Assembly: GCF_001006805.1 (NCBI RefSeq)
Contig: NZ_LN811359.1
Coordinates: forward strand, 306,546 to 365,180
Source: Microvirga massiliensis
GTDB taxonomy: Bacteria > Pseudomonadota > Alphaproteobacteria > Rhizobiales > Beijerinckiaceae
Length of the DNA: 58,635 nt
Direction of reading: 5' to 3'
The notes beneath the pieces are model-generated. The model made no database searches. It was not told where the DNA came from and saw only the letters and a list, made by a program, of their open reading frames with translations. Positions 16,602-24,266 of this stretch are shown here, one piece after another. The stretch's first letter is position 1; each line of letters begins with the position of its first letter. The position numbers and the translations under genes are program-made.

Positions 16602-17813
16602 GTGCAGATTGTGAAGAAGGTTCTCTCCCTCGCGACCCTCATCCTGTCTCTCGGAACGGGCCTCGCCTCAGCCCAGGACCTGAAGGTCTGCGGCCTCGCC
16701 CGCGAGAAACCGGATCTCAGCATCTCGGCCTGCACGCGCATCATAACCGGTGGGGCAAAGGGTGGACGGGCCGCGGCCTTCCACAACCGAGGGATCGCCT
16801 ACGCCGGCAAGGGCGATCTCCAGCGAGCCCTCGCGGATATCAGCGAGGGCATCCGCCTCGATCCCAAGCCCGCCTACCGCTACCAGGAACGGGGAGAGAT
16901 CTATCACCGGGCCGGTAATCTGGACCAGGCCATCGCGGATCTCAGCGTGGCCATCCGCCTCGATGCGTCGCAGGCCTTCCGTTTCCACTCCCGCGCTAAC
17001 GCGCTCAAGGACAATGGCGAGCTCGAGCGCGCCCTGCGGGACTATAGCGAAGCCATCCGGCTCGATCCGACGCGCGGGTTCCGGTTCTTCAGCCGAGCGG
17101 TCGTCTATCGGGATCTGCACCGCTACGACGAAGCGATCGCAGATTTCGCAGCCGTCATTCGCCTCGAGCCGAATAACGCCTCGGCCCTGATGGAACGTGG
17201 CCTGGCCTATGCCATTAAAGGCGACCTCATGCGCGCTGAGGCCGATCTCAATGCCGCCATCGCCGCCGATCCGTCCAACGCCGAGATCCGAGCAGCCCGC
17301 GACACGCTCTCTTCCGGCGGCCGGCCCGAGATCGGAGAACCGTCGACGGCTGCGGCGCCCGAAGGGGAACGCACGACGTTCTACATCTGCTCGAGGGCGG
17401 GATGCACCGTTACTGTCTCCTCGTCCGGAGGGTTCAACACCGCCAACGCCTGGGCGCTCGGTCACCTGTTGGAGGCCGATGCAATCGATTGGTGCGAAGG
17501 CTATGTGATGCCCGACTGGCGTGAGCAGGGCGGAATCAGGAAGCTCAATGGGTGCGTCAGAGAAACTCTTGCTAAAGATGGCGGACGGGATCATCGCATC
17601 GCCGCCAACTGCCCGGCGGGTGTCCTGACCGCGCCCGACGGTCGCCGCTGGCGGCTCGCCGACGCGAAGCGCCGCGGCAGAGACGTGGATCCCTGGGAAA
17701 CCTGGGAGTTGCTCGGCAAGATGGATCCGAACGAGCGTCCTCCTTTCGAGGCCAACGGCAGCCAGTTCCGAAGGCTATGTCCGATCCAAGCCCAGCGCTG
17801 GCAAGTCGAGTAG
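16602..17813 (+). CDS. Secreted tetratricopeptide-repeat protein
   Basis: The GTG at 16602 follows the previous stop directly, so the two genes are coupled; a second GTG at 16611 is possible. Residues 1-25 are a signal peptide ending in LASAQ. About five TPR units follow (AFHNRGIAYAGKGDLQRALA, RYQERGEIYHRAGNLDQAIA, RFHSRANALKDNGELERALR, RFFSRAVVYRDLHRYDEAIA, ALMERGLAYAIKGDLMRAEA). The last 150 residues form a cysteine-containing region (YICSRAGCTV, DWCEGYVM) that I do not recognise. TPRs serve as protein-docking surfaces, here probably in the periplasm. Confidence 0.85.
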   Translation: MQIVKKVLSLATLILSLGTGLASAQDLKVCGLAREKPDLSISACTRIITGGAKGGRAAAFHNRGIAYAGKGDLQRALADISEGIRLDPKPAYRYQERGEIYHRAGNLDQAIADLSVAIRLDASQAFRFHSRANALKDNGELERALRDYSEAIRLDPTRGFRFFSRAVVYRDLHRYDEAIADFAAVIRLEPNNASALMERGLAYAIKGDLMRAEADLNAAIAADPSNAEIRAARDTLSSGGRPEIGEPSTAAAPEGERTTFYICSRAGCTVTVSSSGGFNTANAWALGHLLEADAIDWCEGYVMPDWREQGGIRKLNGCVRETLAKDGGRDHRIAANCPAGVLTAPDGRRWRLADAKRRGRDVDPWETWELLGKMDPNERPPFEANGSQFRRLCPIQAQRWQVE

Positions 17814-18209
17814 CCGCCCGGGCCACCTGCCTAACCGGATCAATCGCGACAGGCCGCAAGGCTCGCACAAGCCAAATTAGTTACAGACAGCGCGCCGCCG
17901 AATGGTGGCGATAGGGATCGGGGCGAGTTGCGGATGTACCAGCAGCCCCACTCCTCAACTCGTCATCACTCCGGCTGGCTGCGGGACCGATCGGACGCCT
18001 GAGCAGGGGCAGAACTTGCCACCTGTCGCTGAATCACGTCCGATCCCTCCCTTCTGTTCTGACATCGCAAAGGCACTGCGGGTCCCAAGCTCGCATGTCG
18101 AGAATTCTTTGGTGATTTGAGGACGAGCAAAATCCCCGAACAAACAACTCGTACCGACTCGAACTTTCTTGGCCTCATTGCCGCCGGCACGCCTCTTGGA
18201 GAACTCACT
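17814..18209. other. Intergenic, no gene seen
   Basis: This 396-base gap has no frame with recognisable protein similarity and no clear terminator. The leader of the following peptidase gene with TTGGAG lies at its end. Confidence 0.5.
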
Positions 18210-18848
18210 ATGCAATTCCCACGGGAAGTTCACGAACCGATTGCGTGTAACGCCAGCCGCAGCGTCATCGAAAACATGGCCGAGACGCTCGCCCGGAAGC
18301 TGGACTTCCGCCAGAGCCGGTTCGCGATGTCGATCAATGCCGAGCGCGAAATGGTCGACCTCATCAAGCGCCTCGATGGGCGCGTGATGGATCCGCCGAT
18401 CATCAATGCGGGCGAGTGCCCTGACGCAGACGACAGCCTCGTCGTCTTCGACGACAAGCACTTTACGGTGTTCCATTTTCGGAACCCGCTGATGAGCCAG
18501 AAGCTCGAGGACAGCCATGCGATGTTCTTGGGCCACGAGATCGGTCACCCCTTTCTGCACTATCCGGTGGTCCACATGGCGCGTGGCGTTCAGGTCGGCA
18601 AACCGCTCGTTATGGTCGCCCAGCGGCACCCCAATGAGCGCAACGAAGCTCAGCGGCGCTGCGATATCGAGGCGTACTGGTTCGCCCACGTCCTCGTGTT
18701 TCCTGAGGCCCTCCTTCGTGATCTTTGGGATCGCTACAGGGGGAATGTCCGCGAGATCGCCTCGATCACCAAGGTTCTCCCGACCACGATCGAGAACCGG
18801 GCCCGGCGCCTCGGACTTCTCGACGCGCCTTTGGCCCTCGCGGCCTAG
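18210..18848 (+). CDS. ImmA/IrrE-type zinc metallopeptidase
   Basis: This 212-residue protein starts at the ATG at 18210 with GGAG upstream. The motif GHEIGHPFLHYP contains HExxH, the zinc-binding and catalytic signature of the IrrE/ImmA (COG2856) family, and the following DIEAYWFAHVLVFPE is the conserved downstream helix carrying the third zinc ligand region. A C-terminal helix (NVREIASITKVLPTTIENRA followed by RRLGLL) looks like a degenerate helix-turn-helix. In ICE and phage systems such peptidases cleave a repressor after a signal. No repressor gene lies adjacent here, so the target is unknown. Confidence 0.85.
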   Translation: MQFPREVHEPIACNASRSVIENMAETLARKLDFRQSRFAMSINAEREMVDLIKRLDGRVMDPPIINAGECPDADDSLVVFDDKHFTVFHFRNPLMSQKLEDSHAMFLGHEIGHPFLHYPVVHMARGVQVGKPLVMVAQRHPNERNEAQRRCDIEAYWFAHVLVFPEALLRDLWDRYRGNVREIASITKVLPTTIENRARRLGLLDAPLALAA

Positions 18849-18870
18849 TATAACTCGTCGACCTCACGAG

Positions 18871-18897
18871 AGCCGGTTGCGTTGCATCCGGCTTTTT
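18871..18897 (+). terminator. Rho-independent terminator
   Basis: AGCCGG, an 11-base loop, CCGGCT and a run of T bases, 22 bases after the peptidase stop. Confidence 0.7.
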
Positions 18898-18967
18898 CAT
18901 TTGGGCTCCTGCAAGCCCGTGGTCGGCCACGCCGCCAGGCCAGGTTCTAATCTCCCCCGAGCACTTA

Positions 18968-19249
18968 ATGGCAAACTTCCTCAACGATCCCGATTTCGTA
19001 AAACTGCATCTCGCTCATTTCATTAATTTCATGGGGCGCGACGGCTACTCGGCCGAAATGGCCCAGGAGGAATTCCCGAGGTTGCGCGAAACGGTCGGCC
19101 TGGATGCGAACCCCAAGAAATACCTCTTCCTGCCGCGCACTGGCTCGCGGTTTCCACTCGACCGGCGTAAGAAGGTGATGATCGCCCTCACCTACCACAA
19201 GGCGGGCGACCACGCCTATTTCGCGTATAGTCAGGATCTCAGCGCCTGA
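18968..19249 (+). CDS. Small protein of unknown function
   Basis: This 93-residue frame starts at the ATG at 18968. The sequence is soluble and aromatic-rich (HLAHFINFMGRDGYSAEMAQ, KKYLFLPRTGSRFPLDRRKK, GDHAYFAYSQDLSA). I do not recognise it. It stands between two non-coding stretches. Codon use is typical of the region, and a terminator upstream suggests it has its own promoter. Confidence 0.6.
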   Translation: MANFLNDPDFVKLHLAHFINFMGRDGYSAEMAQEEFPRLRETVGLDANPKKYLFLPRTGSRFPLDRRKKVMIALTYHKAGDHAYFAYSQDLSA

Positions 19250-19592
19250 CACTCCGTCAGGTCCGATAAGAGGCGGGAAGACATCGCCGCGCATGTCGAG
19301 GAATGTCGGCCTGGCTCACCTCTGGGCTTGATCCGCCGTCAGCGGCCGAGCCTGAGTGGCCCTGGTTTCCAAACAATCAGATCCCGGCCGCCGCTGGCGG
19401 CCTTCAAGATTGACTGTGCCTGCCGCTGGGCATGAGGTCCGGGCTCCTGTGATCCGCTCGGCTGCCTTGGGACAAACCGCACGGCGGGATTGGCGATGGG
19501 CCCGGCGAGCGGGTCGATCAAGAGACGAATGCGTCATGCAACGATCGGGCTTGTCCGACGTTTGCGCCCTGTAGTGTGAGCGTCGGCGTTCC
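19250..19592. other. Intergenic, no clear gene
   Basis: This 343-base gap has only a 60-codon minus-strand frame (19339-19521; DPLAGPIANPAVRFVPRQ), which I cannot match to anything and which lacks a ribosome site. I see no RNA gene or terminator. Confidence 0.4.
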
Positions 19593-20903
19593 ATGCAGCA
19601 CGGCACGGATCAGGACCTGGATCGAGTGGCTCCGAGCCCTATCGTCGGTCCTAGCAAGCCGCGCCTTCTCCAGGTTTTGGGGCCCGGTCTCATCACCGGC
19701 GCCTCCGATGATGATCCGAGCGGGATCGCTACCTACAGCCAGGCGGGAGCCCAGTTCGGCTACGGCCTGACCTGGAGCCTGCTGTTCACCTATCCCTGAT
19801 GACGGCGGTGCCGATGATCAGCGGGCGCGTCGGGCGCACGACCGGACGCGGGCTTGCCGGCAACCTGCGCAAGTACTACCCGAACTGGCTTCTGCAGTGC
19901 ATCGTGCTGCTGCTTCTGATTGCCAACATCATCAATATCGGTGCCGATCTCGGGGCCATGGCCGATGCGACACGGCTGGTCTTTGGCGGCCCATTGCTCC
20001 TATACGTTCTGCTGTTTGCGGCAATCTCGAGCGCCTTGCAGGTCTTCCTCCAGTACACACGCTATGTGGCGGTGCTGAAATGGCTGAGCCTGGTGCTGCT
20101 GGCTTATGTCGCGACGCTCCTCATGGTCAAGGTGCCGTGGGGGGAGGCGCTGACCCGGCTCGTGGTGCCATCGATCACTTGGAACAAGGATTACCTCACC
20201 ACCCTCGTGGCGGTGTTCGGGACCACGATCAGCCCCTATCTGTTCTTCTGGCAGGCGAGCCAGGAGGCGGAGGACGTGCGCGAGATCCCGCGGCGAAAAC
20301 CGCTCGTTCAAGCTCCCCGACAGGGCCCCGACGCCCTGGAGCGGATCGAGCTGGATACCCTGGCGGGTATGGCAGTCTCCAACCTGGTTGCGCTCGCCAT
20401 CATGCTCACCGCGGCGGCAACCCTGAATGCTCATGGCGTGACCGATATCCAGACCTCAGCCCAAGCAGCGGAGGCACTGCGACCGATCGCCGGAAGGTTG
20501 GCCGAAACCGTGTTCGCACTCGGCGTGATCGGCACCGGACTGCTGGCGGTTCCGGTTCTTGCCGGTTCGGCTGCCTATGCCATCGGTGAGGCGCGGAAGT
20601 GGCCGGTCGGACTGGCGCGCCAGCCGATGCAGGCCAAGGCCTTCTATGCCACGGTGGTGATTGCGACCTTGCTCGGCATGATCCTGAACTTCACCCCGAT
20701 GAACCCGATCAAGGCGCTCTACTGGAGTGCGGTGATCAACGGCATCGTGGCGGCCCCGGTGATGGTGATCATGATGCTCTTGTCGGCCAAGAAAGAGGTC
20801 ATGGGCGCGTTCACGGTGCGAGGCTGGCTCACGGGGGCTTGGCTGGACCGCAACCGCCGTGATGGCGCATGCCGTCATCGCGATGCTGGTCATGTCCTTC
20901 TGA
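19593..20903 (+). pseudogene. NRAMP-family divalent metal transporter, two compensating frame changes
   Basis: Frame 1 reads from the ATG at 19593 through GPGLITGASDDDPSGIATYS to FTYP and then hits a stop. The next frame carries the body (MISGRVGRTTGRGLAGNLRK, INIGADLGAMADAT, FGTTISPYLFFWQASQEAED). The original frame resumes for the C-terminus LGWTATAVMAHAVIAMLVMS and the stop at 20901-20903. The first shift needs one extra base at about 19795 (TATCCCTGATG) and the second one fewer in the G run at about 20832-20838. With both repaired the protein would be 436 residues with about 11 helices, a normal manganese/iron importer. The intact sequence on both sides suggests assembly error or very recent damage. 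Confidence 0.85.
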
Positions 20904-20971
20904 CCGCCCGATTTGCAAAAATCCGTTTGCCAGTCCAAACCAAACCGCACCAAATTTTCAGGACCATTTCG

Positions 20972-21334
20972 ATGAACTCTCCCGATATTTCTCTGCCCAC
21001 CCAGACGGCCACGACACCACCCGACTGGATCATGGAAAAGATCGAGAGCGCAAAGGCGCGTGGATGGGGCTTCTGCCTGATTTACGTCGAGCCGGAACAG
21101 CACGAAATGCTATGCGAGGAGCTCAACGGTTGCGATCTCGGCCAGCACCATGTCCAGGTTTTCCCGGCGCGCGGCCCCGATCTCGTTCGCGAGGCCGCGG
21201 GGGATCCCGATCACATGCCCATCATGCTGAAGTGGGCGGATCCGATCGTCACAGAGTCTCGGGCACCGACTGAGCGAAAAAAGAAAAAGGCCGCGGGCAA
21301 AAAGACCTCCCGGAAAAAGAAGCAAACCGCCTAG
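20972..21334 (+). CDS. Small protein with lysine-rich tail, unknown function
   Basis: This 120-residue frame starts at the ATG at 20972 (MNSPDISLPTQT). It is in the same frame as the middle of the NRAMP gene, which makes a falsely long open frame; the two are separate. The body (DWIMEKIESAKARGWGFCLI, VEPEQHEMLCEEL) is followed by a basic tail TERKKKKAAGKKTSRKKKQT, typical of nucleic-acid binding. I do not recognise the family. The 187 bases after it contain imperfect inverted GGGAAATTCC/GGAAAATTCCC repeats. Confidence 0.65.
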   Translation: MNSPDISLPTQTATTPPDWIMEKIESAKARGWGFCLIYVEPEQHEMLCEELNGCDLGQHHVQVFPARGPDLVREAAGDPDHMPIMLKWADPIVTESRAPTERKKKKAAGKKTSRKKKQTA

Positions 21335-21521
21335 AACGGCTGGAGAAGGGAAATTCCGGGGTATTGCCCGGCTTCGCCGGAGGCGACTAAATACGCGTCC
21401 GGGATTCCGGAAAATTCCCTCCGCGCGCGGTTCGTGGCTCCGTCAAAGGTCAAACCTGGGCTGAACCCATAATCGTCACTGCCCGGCCCGATCCGTCGCA
21501 AACCACTTAGACCGAAAGACC

Positions 21522-21980
21522 ATGGATAATACCAACACTCCGAACAACGCCGATATTATCGAATCCCTCAAAGCCGTGCCGGATATCCGCAAGCGCCTGA
21601 TCTTTGCCGTGCTCGCGCTGGTGTCGGTTTTCGCCCCGATCGCCTCCGCGAGCGCTTTCGGCTTCACGGCCTCGGTGTCAGTCGCCGAAATCCTCGGCAA
21701 CTTTGCCTACGTGCTACCGATCCTGGGGATCCTGGTCGTCGTGGCCCCGATCGTGCCGGCGTTGCAGGCGAACACCCGTATCATAGATATGGCCAACGGC
21801 GCTGCTGCCCTGTTCGCCACGTTCATGCTGCTGAACACGGTCTTCGAGGCCGTCAAGTTTGCCGGCCGGGCGAGTGAACTCGCGACTCCGAGCTGGGGCC
21901 TGCTCGTTTTCGTGGTCTATCTCTGGTTTGCGGTGGCTCGTGCGTTCCGCGCGGTCCGGAGCCGCCCCGTGACGGCCTGA
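21522..21980 (+). CDS. Small integral membrane protein of unknown function
   Basis: This 152-residue frame starts at the ATG at 21522. Four hydrophobic segments are visible (RLIFAVLALVSVFAPIASAS, ILGNFAYVLPILGILVVVAP, GAAALFATFMLLNTVFEAV and WGLLVFVVYLWFAVARAF). The N-terminus is polar and probably cytoplasmic, and the C-terminus is basic (FRAVRSRP). I do not recognise it. A strong terminator follows 40 bases later. Confidence 0.7.
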   Translation: MDNTNTPNNADIIESLKAVPDIRKRLIFAVLALVSVFAPIASASAFGFTASVSVAEILGNFAYVLPILGILVVVAPIVPALQANTRIIDMANGAAALFATFMLLNTVFEAVKFAGRASELATPSWGLLVFVVYLWFAVARAFRAVRSRPVTA

Positions 21981-22020
21981 TCGCGCTCGTTCCCCACCCA
22001 TTCACGATAATGTCGTGAGA

Positions 22021-22047
22021 ACCCGCCGCACTCCGGCGGGTTTTTTT
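22021..22047 (+). terminator. Rho-independent terminator
   Basis: ACCCGCCG and CGGCGGGT around a short loop, then seven T bases, after the membrane-protein gene. Confidence 0.85.
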
Positions 22048-22242
22048 ATGGGCCGGGCGCAGACCCCGCCGCCGGTAGTCTCGTCGGTCCGAACTTGTGA
22101 TCCTCGAAACCGCAAGCGCGCGGAGGCGGCGTTGTCTCCCAGAGAACTCGTGGAGGCTCACTAATTCTGGTCGTCCTTGAACGGCTCGTCTCCACGGGAA
22201 TAGGATCCGCGATACTGATTTTCCGAGGAAGCGCGATCCCCA

Positions 22243-22746
22243 ATGCCAGCCATTTCGATCCGCAGGCTCGAGCCGAGCGATGCTGACGACTATCGGACCA
22301 TTCGGCTCGATGCCCTCCAAAGAGACCCAGAGGCTTTCGGATCCATTTATTCCGTCGAGGCGGACTTCCCGCTGGTCGCCATTGCCGACCGCCTTGCCAG
22401 CTCTGTCGTGTTCGGGGCCTACGCCGACGGGCAGATCGTTGGCATGGTCGGGCTCAAACAGGAGACCGGCCCAAAGACCTCCCACAAGGGGTTCGTCTTC
22501 GGACTCTATGTGCACCCGGACTGGCGCGGCCAGAGCATCGGGAGCAGACTGGTGGAAGCTCTGATCGCTTCGGCACGAGACATCGTCGAGCAGCTCACAT
22601 TATCGGTCGTGCACGACAACAACGCGGCGATCTCGCTCTATCAAAAACTCGGGTTCGCGGTTTATGGCGTCGAGCCTCGGGCGCTCAAGAGCACCAAGGG
22701 ATACTCCGACGAGGTGCTGATGGCACTCATCCTGCCGCCGGATTGA
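22243..22746 (+). CDS. GNAT-family N-acetyltransferase
   Basis: This 167-residue protein starts at the ATG at 22243. The acetyl-CoA site is FGLYVHPDWRGQSIGSRLVE (the V-x-P-x-x-R-G-x-G/S-I-G form of motif A), preceded by QIVGMVGLKQE and followed by LSVVHDNNAAISLYQKLGF. These are the standard GNAT elements in order. The substrate amine is unknown. The gene converges on the exonuclease gene, with stops 12 bases apart. Confidence 0.88.
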   Translation: MPAISIRRLEPSDADDYRTIRLDALQRDPEAFGSIYSVEADFPLVAIADRLASSVVFGAYADGQIVGMVGLKQETGPKTSHKGFVFGLYVHPDWRGQSIGSRLVEALIASARDIVEQLTLSVVHDNNAAISLYQKLGFAVYGVEPRALKSTKGYSDEVLMALILPPD

Positions 22747-22758
22747 CCGTCGCGGTGC

Positions 22759-23757
22759 TTAAAACCGGAAGCGCTCGAAGGCCGTGATCCTCTCCACGAA
22801 GGGCTCCAGGTCCCGGCGATAGATCTCCTCCTGGAGAAAGTTGATCTCGCTCTCGAGCGCCTCTTCCCCGACTTCGATCCACCAAGACTTGGGCCGACCG
22901 TTTGAGCCGTCGTTCCATTTGTAGCAGCGCGCCTTCAGATCGTCTTTCCGGTCGAAGGGACTGCCCTCGGCCCAGATCCGGAACCGTGGCTTGCGGGCTG
23001 TCTTCAGCAATAGACAGAACGGGGAGCCATTATCACCCGGCAGCGGATGGCAGAGCACCTCCAGCAGGGCATGACAGTCGTCGGCCGCCCGGTGGCCGTT
23101 GTGGAACCAACCGCAGTGGGCCAACAAATATCCGAGCTTCGTCCCCTCGAACCCGTAGTCCACCCACGGGATTTCCGAATGGCTGCACGCCCATGCTTTC
23201 GCACTGAAGCCTCCGGTCAGGCGCTCGCAATACGCACGATCGAACCTGGCGTTGTGGGCGATGACGAGGTGCGCTGGTTCGAGGAATCGCTCCACGGCCT
23301 CCAGATCAAGGACATGGCCTGCGACCATCTCGGGCGTTATCCGATGTACGCGCATGGCCTCCGGACTGATCGGCACCGACGGCTCGCGCAGCGCATTGAA
23401 GATCCCGATCACGTCGCCGATCTGGCCGGCTGCGTCGAACGTGAAGGCGACCATCCCGAGCTCGATCACCTCATCGGTTGGATCCCGCCCCGTGGTCTCG
23501 GTATCGACGATGATCCCGATTTTCTCATCGTCAGCCAGTTTCCTGTCCGAGCAGACCGGCCGAGGCTGCAGTTCCCGAAGGACCCTGTAGCAGCCACTCT
23601 CTTGCAGAGCCCGCGCCGCGGCCTCGTAATCGACTGGGTCGAGTTGGAAGGAACGAGGCTCCGCCGGCGCCCTCTTCACAGCACGAGCAGGGCTCTTGGC
23701 CTCGCGCGGCACAAAAGGGGCATCAAACCCGACAAACAGGTCTGCCTGCCCACTCAC
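22759..23757 (-). CDS. DnaQ-like DEDDh 3'-5' exonuclease
   Basis: Residues about 80-250 form a DEDDh exonuclease domain: IIVDTETTGRDPTDEVIELG (Exo I), VIAHNARFDRAYCE (Exo II) and NGHRAADDCHALLEVL (Exo III, with the catalytic H and D). A C-terminal domain (IWAEGSPFDRKDDLKARCYK and SWWIEVGEEALESEINFLQE) is found in stand-alone phage-type members and not in replicative epsilon. I prefer the GTG at 23757 because AGGAGG stands 5 bases upstream; a GTG at 23796 adds 13 residues. It gives 332 residues and probably acts in repair or plasmid/phage DNA processing. Confidence 0.85.
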   Translation of the reverse strand: MSGQADLFVGFDAPFVPREAKSPARAVKRAPAEPRSFQLDPVDYEAAARALQESGCYRVLRELQPRPVCSDRKLADDEKIGIIVDTETTGRDPTDEVIELGMVAFTFDAAGQIGDVIGIFNALREPSVPISPEAMRVHRITPEMVAGHVLDLEAVERFLEPAHLVIAHNARFDRAYCERLTGGFSAKAWACSHSEIPWVDYGFEGTKLGYLLAHCGWFHNGHRAADDCHALLEVLCHPLPGDNGSPFCLLLKTARKPRFRIWAEGSPFDRKDDLKARCYKWNDGSNGRPKSWWIEVGEEALESEINFLQEEIYRRDLEPFVERITAFERFRF

Positions 23758-24007
23758 GCCGCCCTCCTGCCCTGCCGCGGGATCCCCTCGGAACACGATA
23801 CAGAGCAGAGCTTGGCGGAATACCTGTCGCCAAGTGGTTAATGGATACCATCACCGGAATTCACAGCCGCTTTCCGTTTATTCCGGAATTCATTCCCGGA
23901 TTGCCGTGTCCCTCAACGTCGAGCCCGGTGCTTCGACGCGATCGAATCGCTGCTTGCCACAGGGATCGGCCGTGTGCGAGCCTTCTGCGGCACAAGGAGA
24001 TACTGCG

Positions 24008-24217
24008 ATGCCAACCGGCACGGTTAAATGGTACAACGAAACCAAGGGTTACGGCTTCATCCAGCCCGATGCGGGCGGCAAGGACGTGTTCGTCCATGTA
24101 TCGGCAGTCGAGCGCGCGGGTCTGCCAGGTCTCAGCGAAGGCCAGAAGGTTTCCTACGAGATTCAGACGGATCGCCGCACCGGCAAAGATTCCGCTGCTG
24201 AACTCCGTGTCGTCTGA
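24008..24217 (+). CDS. cspA: Cold-shock protein CspA family
   Basis: This 69-residue single cold-shock domain has GTVKWYNETKGYGFIQPD (RNP1) and KDVFVHVSAVERAGL (RNP2). It binds single-stranded RNA or DNA and acts as an RNA chaperone. The ATG at 24008 has AAGGAG seven to eight bases upstream. The gene is divergent from the exonuclease. The 250-base leader contains imperfect inverted CCGGAATTC/GGAATTCATTCCCGG repeats and could fold, as in thermosensing csp leaders, but I cannot show this. Confidence 0.95.
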   Translation: MPTGTVKWYNETKGYGFIQPDAGGKDVFVHVSAVERAGLPGLSEGQKVSYEIQTDRRTGKDSAAELRVV

Positions 24218-24243
24218 TCACGCGTCGAAGCGAAGAGACTGTT

Positions 24244-24266
24244 GCCGCCCTGATAGGCGGCTTTTT
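24244..24266 (+). terminator. Rho-independent terminator of cspA
   Basis: GCCGCC, loop CTGATA, GGCGGC, then five T bases. The T run touches the stop codon of the convergent GGDEF-EAL gene. Confidence 0.75.

Noticed and set aside
16668..17594. 308-codon minus-strand open frame
   Set aside because: Antisense to the TPR gene; the TPR repeats are clear on the plus strand.
21335..21521. Inverted GGAAATTCC-type repeats as a regulatory RNA
   Set aside because: The arms are imperfect and short, and similar words occur at 13661 and 23880 without a shared context.
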